Origin: Membranipora membranacea
Lineage: Eukaryota > Bryozoa > Gymnolaemata > Cheilostomatida > Membraniporidae
Assembly: GCA_914767715.1 (NCBI GenBank)
Contig: OU612066.1
Coordinates: forward strand, 11,663,001 to 11,727,000
Direction of reading: 5' to 3'
DNA length: 64,000 nt
Made by a program: the position numbers and the translations under genes. Every line of letters starts with the position of its first letter. Within the stretch, counting starts at the first letter, position 1. Of the stretch, positions 59,301 through 64,000 are shown piece by piece. The notes beneath the pieces are model-generated. The model was not told the DNA's origin and ran no database searches. It saw only the letters and a program-made list of their open reading frames with translations.

Positions 59301-59679
59301 CAGGGATTATAGCTTCTAATTATTGGAAGGGTGGAACTGCAAAAGCCTTCATTGGTGTAATACCGCAAGATATACCGCATAGCTAAAGTACATACAACCC
59401 AGTCATAATTATGACAGTTCCAATCATAATTATGACAGTATGACATCACAGGAACTTAGAGTTTTGATCTCAACTTTTTTTTACTGTCCTTATTTTTTTG
59501 TAGCCGAGTCTGTGGCTCAGGACCTGGTAAAAAATGCTTTGAAATCTTTCTCTGATCACAAGATTACCGAGCTGTATGATGTGGCCAGCGAGAGAATGAT
59601 CAGTCTGTCAGAAGAGTATCATTCTACAGAGAAAATCCATGAGCTAGTATCTCGTCTCGATGCCTACAAGTCACACTGA
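41315..59679 (+). CDS. GPAM: Glycerol-3-phosphate acyltransferase, mitochondrial type
   Basis: Acylates glycerol-3-phosphate at sn-1, the first step of glycerolipid synthesis; the family sits in the mitochondrial outer membrane. Nineteen exons: 41315-41539, 42131-42244, 43638-43711, 44209-44366, 44617-44731, 44960-45056, 45480-45616, 46075-46171, 47717-47950, 48041-48154, 49176-49422, 50133-50203, 50567-50739, 51507-51637, 52112-52254, 53093-53290, 53850-53967, 57761-57829, 59504-59679. 896 residues (human GPAM 828). Acyltransferase motifs: H272-RSHL-D277; GGFFIRRRLD 314-323; FVEGGRSRSGK 354-364; VPVSINYE 398-405. Exons 12-19 match the GPAM C-terminal half (SCAIMSTHIV-like block in exon 12). 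No peroxisomal AKL-type end, so not GNPAT. A single gene here probably stands for the vertebrate GPAM/GPAT2 pair. Confidence 0.95.
42753..42934 (+). repeat. Interspersed repeat, copy 1
   Basis: About 180 bp shared, at roughly 75% identity by eye, with 46800-46981; same orientation, both in GPAM introns. Shared landmarks: aactggcttttgtcatcaat at the left end, attagaagcccca in the middle, agaatgagctcaagtttc at the right end. Family unknown; could be a SINE body or MITE. Confidence 0.8.
45309..45393 (+). repeat. Tandem copy of the exon 7 splice acceptor
   Basis: Duplicates 45406-45502: the last 75 bases of GPAM intron 6 plus the first 23 bases of exon 7. In this upstream copy the exon bases read TCT GGT TAA, a stop at 45377-45379, and the pyrimidine tract is weak. 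It is an evident pseudo-exon start. Confidence 0.8.
45751..46074 (+). repeat. Tandem duplication ending in two acceptors
   Basis: Two 150-bp units (45751-45900 and 45924-46074), both ending ggttttttacacag. The second supplies the acceptor of GPAM exon 8. Use of the first would add 174 bases and hit an in-frame TGA after 18 codons. Confidence 0.8.
46800..46981 (+). repeat. Interspersed repeat, copy 2
   Basis: Partner of 42753-42934 (same landmarks and orientation), in GPAM intron 8. The differences include a few small indels. No coding potential shared by the two copies. Confidence 0.8.
48471..49008. repeat. Long fold-back element, about 540 bp
   Basis: Outer arms gatgatatggtttt (48474) and aaccatatcatc (48995) are complementary, followed inward by ccaaaatctgaaag and its complement. 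A 60-bp inner arm (48650-48712, containing atggtggctttgtatt) pairs with 48880-48945. Overall arm identity is about 75-80% with an insert in the left arm. It fills much of GPAM intron 10. Looks like a MITE or fold-back transposon. Confidence 0.8.
49729..49772 (-). repeat. tRNA-like SINE relic
   Basis: On the minus strand, ggtctcc-ttcgcaatgcgt-gggagacc forms an arm and is followed by ggtgttcaattc, close to an RNA polymerase III B box. No acceptor stem or clear A box, so not a tRNA gene. Lies in GPAM intron 11. Confidence 0.4.
50348..50381. repeat. 'catagactta' palindrome, GPAM intron 12
   Basis: aatcatagactt and its near-complement aaatctatgatt (one mismatch) around ten AT bases. Member of the family also at 5990, 58131 and 62721. 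Confidence 0.65.
51001..51050 (+). repeat. 17-bp tandem repeat, three units
   Basis: tggctcgtgtgacactg repeated three times (last unit one base short) in GPAM intron 13, with no divergence between units. Confidence 0.9.
51118..51163. repeat. Diverged palindrome related to 38923
   Basis: gagcaatgaactcactctct pairs imperfectly with agagggggatcattgctc. Shares the caatgaactc arm with the perfect palindrome 12 kb upstream. Confidence 0.6.
52395..52473. repeat. Fold-back with 26-bp arms
   Basis: 52395-52420 and 52448-52473 are complementary with one mismatch (arm contains ggagcgatacccctag). GPAM intron 15. Immediately after, gatcagaaagtga occurs twice nearby in direct order. Confidence 0.85.
53968..57760 (+). 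other. Long GPAM intron 17, no gene seen
   Basis: 3.8 kb, the largest GPAM intron. Phase is maintained across it (1 + 2 bases), and I found no missing exon or recognisable reverse-strand gene. Small frames near 56119 and 57250 have no family match I know. Confidence 0.55.
58027..58050. repeat. C-rich homopolymer tract
   Basis: About 20 C followed by gcccgcccg in GPAM intron 18. Length uncertain in any assembly. Confidence 0.8.
58131..58172. repeat. 'tagactt' palindrome, GPAM intron 18
   Basis: tagacttgaaaataatta pairs imperfectly with aattattattaagtcta. Fourth member of the catagactta fold-back family. Confidence 0.6.
58742..58810 (+). repeat. Possible tRNA-derived SINE fragment
   Basis: agctggttaaatggttaga resembles an A box and ggtctggggtcgccaaaatc a damaged B box about 30 bases on. 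No cloverleaf closes. Low certainty. Confidence 0.3.
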
Positions 59680-60404
59680 GATCATTACTGCGTATTTATT
59701 TAGAACTGAGAAGAAAGAGGGGTCTCATCCTGTGAAATTTCTGGTCTTTTGGCATAATTCTTTGGTGCCTTGGGAGTTTGTTTAATTTAAAGCTGACGCA
59801 GTTCCCATCAAAGGGTACCATCTGGTGAGCTCTTTCCTCCAGGGGCGGGGTGAGACAACTGAGTCAGCAGTCAGCCATCTAAATTAAATGTAGTGTTAAT
59901 TTAATTAGAGTCAATATTCATGTTTCCCCATAGGCTGTACATACATGCCATATATCACGATCACCCCATAATGTTTTTTTCACTTGATGGCACATTCATA
60001 TTATCATTAGTTTTCACAAACACAATATTCAGTCATGGCAGCTATATTGTACATGTGTGTATACGTATTCGTGCTGCCATTGTCAAGAACGAGAGAATTA
60101 GATTTTGCCACGTATTTCTGATTTTTAATACATACCTATACAGTATTGTATGTATTGTATGTAAGTTCACACTGACTCTGAAGATTGTGCCAACCTCACA
60201 ATGATATAGCATTGAATGGTCCTAAATATAAATATTTTTGTTTCTGGCTCACAGCGATTAAAGGAAACGAGGATATTTATGGTATCATTGTTTTTGTTTA
60301 CTGATGAGGTCATTAAAGGGTTATGTTGTATTTTTGTTTTTACAAGAACAGGTTAATTTGTCTAGTACCGGGTCAATTATCGTGCCTGACTAATATGTTT
60401 TTGT

Positions 60405-60410
60405 AATAAA
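60405..60410 (+). terminator. Poly(A) signal of GPAM
   Basis: AATAAA about 730 bases after the GPAM stop. Confidence 0.5.
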
Positions 60411-61720
60411 AGTTTTGAAGAATTCTGGGATAAAAAAATCCATGCCTAATTCATATCGATAAACCCATCATTAATTTGAAACTGAAAATCCACTTTCGCA
60501 ATTCTCTAAAGTGAATTGTTCATGTAATCAGTAAATATGCCAGGAATTGGATTGAAGTTTTATCCAAAACACATCTTTTCTTTACCCGCAGCATACATGA
60601 ATTTTGAAAAAGCAGTAGACTATGGAGAATTGCTTTCAATGTATCATACTGTTAGCCGTTTGGGGTAGCAAATGGCAATGTGATCGGTCAATTGAGTCAG
60701 TCCATTAGTATTCACCCAGGGTCCATCTGTCAACCAAAGGTAGACAGAGTATCTGTCTGGTGATCAAAGACCTCACCAGGAAAAGGGTATAAATATGCTA
60801 TTAATGGGATGAAATCATCCACTTGTTACACCGCTCAACAAAGCAAGCTTGTGGTCACACCCTGGGGGACTGCTCTGAAGCAATATTTTCCTTACCGAGA
60901 GTACACCAAAGTAGTGGTCATATTATGCCAAAATTAGGTGCTGCAATATCCTAGTGTGAATCTGCAAACCCATGTCTGATTCCATCTCTAATGTGAACAC
61001 TGCTATCGTGTCAAAACAGATTGTATCAGCAAAGATACTCATTGGTATCAGAATGTTTTTAAAGAACACAACAACATGAAAAAAACAAATAAACACTCTT
61101 TCTAATGTATTGATGTGGGTTATGGTTGTAGCCTAGGGATTTATCTGATGGTGGAGTCCTCTGTTACACGGCATACTGTCTGGGATATTATTGCACATAA
61201 CATAACAAATTTATCATATCGTGCTAATACTTTCATTTAGAAAACCCTGTCTGCCACAAGGTAGGAAGCTGGAAACCCCCATCACATGTCAGGTCGATGT
61301 CATATAGTTTATGCAAACCCATAATAGTTCCCCCTATCATCTGCCAATTCAGTTTTATAGGTATGTATCAAGGAGTAACAGGATTACAGGGAGTAACTCC
61401 TGTTACAATGAAGGTTGACCATGAACAAGTTTTTCCCTCTGTGAATGCAGAGGAATACTGAAAAATGCTGCGTATCAAGGCGCCGTGCCTCCGATACTCG
61501 ATACTTATGCAATATCACTTCACTAACACAGGGGGACAACCTTGTTGTAGGCTAACCACCATAGTTAAGACAGCAATACCAGCTTATTACAAAATATTGT
61601 GAATTTTTACGATGCACGCCAAGGTGTAAGATGCCACACAAATAATTTTATATTCATTTGCATCATTCATTCGTTTGCATTGGTAAAAGATGCCGTGCAA
61701 ACATGCATTTTTCCTTCTAC

Positions 61721-61769
61721 ATAGCCTGTCTTACCGCTTTGTTCGGACAAAGCTTGTGAAGACAGGCTA
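61721..61769. repeat. Nested hairpin
   Basis: tagcctgtctt and its complement aagacaggcta enclose a second stem, gctttgt-tcgg-acaaagc. Perfect arms. Confidence 0.8.
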
Positions 61770-62720
61770 CCTTCTACAGTCTTGGAGGGATTTGAGCCTG
61801 CATTTCAAAACCAAAGATGCTGAAACTCCTCTTCAAGGTTTGTGACCATAGAGCCTATATATAATAACTCTAGGTTGTGACACGTCATATGAATAGATCC
61901 TGCAGATCCTAAAAATCCATTTATCAGTTGCTCAACATATTATATATATTGGTATGGTAATTTATGCAACTGAACAAAGATTACATTCTGCAATCCGGTG
62001 AATAACTGCAACGAGGTTAAACTGACAGGACTATGAAGAATATATAGCCGACTTCTTTTGATACCAAAGGTCTGAAGAGAACCACAATATTGTCAGCTTC
62101 ATATAAATATTTTATATATAGGTATAATATATAGTTGGTTTCAGAGAGAGAGAGATATGGACTTTATTTCACCGCTCAAGAAAGTACATAATACAATCAT
62201 AATCAGAGCATGAGTTACATTAAAAAATTATTCGAACTGCATCAGTCGTTCTTTATAATGTCACACATACAAAATAAATCCATTTTATACACCGAATTTG
62301 TAAAATATAGTATTCATAAGGCTCTGAGTTCGGTTCTTTTTGATCAGGGTGTTATGAGTTCTAGTAGAGTGCCTGTTTGTGTCTTGCCAGAGTCAGAGTT
62401 AGTCAGTTAGTTAGTTAGTTAGACAGCTGTCAGAGTTTTTATATTCTTATTGCATTCAACGGAGTTACTGCTCTTCGGGGATTGTAATTTGAGATTGCAA
62501 AATATTATATAGAACATGATATGATGTCAGATGACACTTTTTGCTATAATACCGGTAGCTAATTTTATTTAGAGCTCAACTAATAATAAATCATTCTTTT
62601 TATTTGGTAAGCCTCCGATCACCAATTATAAATGATGATGACAATTGACAACTCATGGGCCATGGCACAATCGACTGCCAGCCAAGTTTCTGACCAGTGC
62701 CTATCTTTATCAATTGTGTC

Positions 62721-62744
62721 CATAGACTTATTATTAAGTCTATG
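62721..62744. repeat. 'catagactta' palindrome
   Basis: catagactta-ttat-taagtctatg, perfect 10-bp arms, flanked on both sides by tgtgtc. Confidence 0.75.
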
Positions 62745-63574
62745 ATTGTGTCCCACATTTCAGCCTTCACTTTGACAGGGATACCAGATTGTGCCACTGC
62801 CACAAATGAATTTGAGTTATTTTTCCTTTCTAGTTTTGTTTGGACTGTCAATTGAACAGAGAGAAAGTTGTTGTTGTCAGGAGTTTAGTTTTGGATGTTA
62901 ACAAGTTTTATAGTTTCCATTATAAAGTAAAAAACATCATCATTGTCACATTTGATATAATATACAGTTAAAATGCAGTGTGTTATACCGGTCCGTTAAA
63001 AAGGTCAGCTTTATATAGCAGCAAGTTAAAATTTGAACAGCTCATATAAAAATTAGAGAAACAATAATGTGGCACTATCATTGGGAAACATTCTATGAAA
63101 ATGGATGCTTCGTCTTCAAAAACTTTGTGAAACTATAATATAATCGACAACTACACTGTACAACTCCAAACACGTCCTACATCATGGTGGGGGGCGCGGA
63201 CTACCCCCACCATCCTTTGCTACAAAAATAAGATTGGCCTGATTGAAACAATAAAATGTCAGCCATATAAATGCAGTATCATAGAAAATAATGGCAAAAA
63301 TTGAGGAAAGACCCATCTGCTAGTATATAAAATTAGTACAGGTTAACTTAGCAATAAACGGGTCTTTTTTTGTGCTTCATTGACATTCATCCCAGTCAAT
63401 CTGTCAACTGAATAGCTGAAATAGCATTGCAAAACCACTGCTATAGAAAAAATGTAATGTCAGATCTGCGTCGATCCACTAACAGGTTACGGGCCGATAC
63501 AAGCAAGCCCTGAGATTGTCTACATAATTAGAACTTTAGGTTTGTTGCTATAGTGATAATAGAGCGTAGTGTTT

Positions 63575-64000
63575 TCAGCTCTTTGCTGTGACGACAGCCA
63601 CAGGTGCTTGCTGCGCTGCCGGTTCTCGACCTGGAATATCTAGCACCTCTTTCATGAGAGGCTGAATTGTCTCGGCGTTCATGTTTAAGAATACCTGTGA
63701 TGATTCCTCATTCAGATTTCGAATGTCTGTGAGTTTCATTAAAAGTTTAGCATAGTAAATACGTGCTTTGCCGAGAGGCATTTTGCTCTCGACGTATCGT
63801 CGTAACAAGGCAGAGTACTTTTCTTGTTCTCGAGCGACGGCATCTTTCAGCTCTCTCTGTTCTAGACTCGGTCTATCAGGTGAAAAAAGTGAAATAAGCA
63901 GAAGAAAGATGAGCATCGTCTCATCAGCCTTCAGCTCCAGACTCAGAACTTTGATAAACTTCATGATATCTTCAACAAGAGAGAACTGTAGCATGGGATC
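63575..64000 (-). CDS. Nuclear receptor ligand-binding domain, C-terminal end (partial)
   Basis: Last 141 residues of a ligand-regulated transcription factor; the rest lies beyond the window. Visible: helix region VEDIMKFIKVLSLELKADE, the block LFSPDRPSL typical of NR1 receptors (compare SPDRPGV in VDR and SPDRQ in FXR), helix-10 region YYAKLLMKLTDIRNLNEESS, and an AF-2 coactivator helix PLMKEVLDI. A short tail (REPAAQQAPVAVVTAKS) follows. Best placed in NR1, near the VDR/HR96 (NR1I/NR1J) or FXR/LXR branches; the DNA-binding domain needed to decide is not here. At least 142 codons are uninterrupted, so this is a single terminal exon as far as seen. Confidence 0.88.
   Translation of the reverse strand, partial: DPMLQFSLVEDIMKFIKVLSLELKADETMLIFLLLISLFSPDRPSLEQRELKDAVAREQEKYSALLRRYVESKMPLGKARIYYAKLLMKLTDIRNLNEESSQVFLNMNAETIQPLMKEVLDIPGREPAAQQAPVAVVTAKS

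Larger units (their letters stand above)
59680..63574. other. Spacer between GPAM and the nuclear receptor
   Basis: Holds the GPAM 3' UTR and, from the right, the receptor's 3' UTR; the two genes converge. Contains the hairpins at 61721 and 62721. No supported coding sequence. Confidence 0.55.

Noticed and set aside
41315-59679. Identification as peroxisomal GNPAT
   Set aside because: C-terminus lacks a peroxisomal targeting end and exons 11-19 match the extended C-terminal half of mitochondrial GPAT.

Overview
This is nuclear DNA from an animal, very probably an invertebrate. It is AT-rich, and its genes are split into many short exons with GT/AG borders. Four encoded proteins belong to clearly metazoan families: a TBC1D9-type Rab GAP, STT3A, mitochondrial-type GPAT and an NR1-type nuclear receptor. 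It also carries a GlnD-like nucleotidyltransferase/TPR family that, to my knowledge, occurs as paralogues in marine invertebrates rather than vertebrates. I cannot name the species. Gene models were built by eye from splice sites and frame continuity. The three long models (26, 15 and 19 coding exons) each stay in frame from ATG to stop.

Layout. 1-3165 (minus) is a broken second copy of the last four exons and 3' flank of TBC1D9. 5752-8539 (plus) is nucleotidyltransferase gene A. 10196-30583 (minus) is the complete TBC1D9 gene. Its intron 20 holds nucleotidyltransferase gene B on the opposite strand (15284-18226) and, just before B, a dead exon 1 that resembles A more than B. 31851-38247 (plus) is STT3A, head to head with TBC1D9. 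41315-59679 (plus) is GPAM/GPAT1. 63575-64000 (minus) is the C-terminal end of a nuclear receptor ligand-binding domain, running off the window.

The first 18 kb is best explained by a tandem duplication of about 9.5 kb that copied the TBC1D9 3' end together with a nested nucleotidyltransferase gene, followed by reciprocal decay. The TBC tail died in the left unit, and the A copy died in the right unit. B looks like an older paralogue. Introns and spacers are rich in fold-back palindromes (perfect or near-perfect inverted repeats of 17-60 bp arms), small tandem duplications and two possible tRNA-derived SINE relics. No CRISPR array, rRNA or intact tRNA gene was seen.

The conserved genes are housekeeping and unrelated in pathway: Rab/endosomal traffic, N-glycosylation in the ER, and the first step of glycerolipid synthesis. 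The nucleotidyltransferase pair is the accessory, fast-changing and least understood part of the window.
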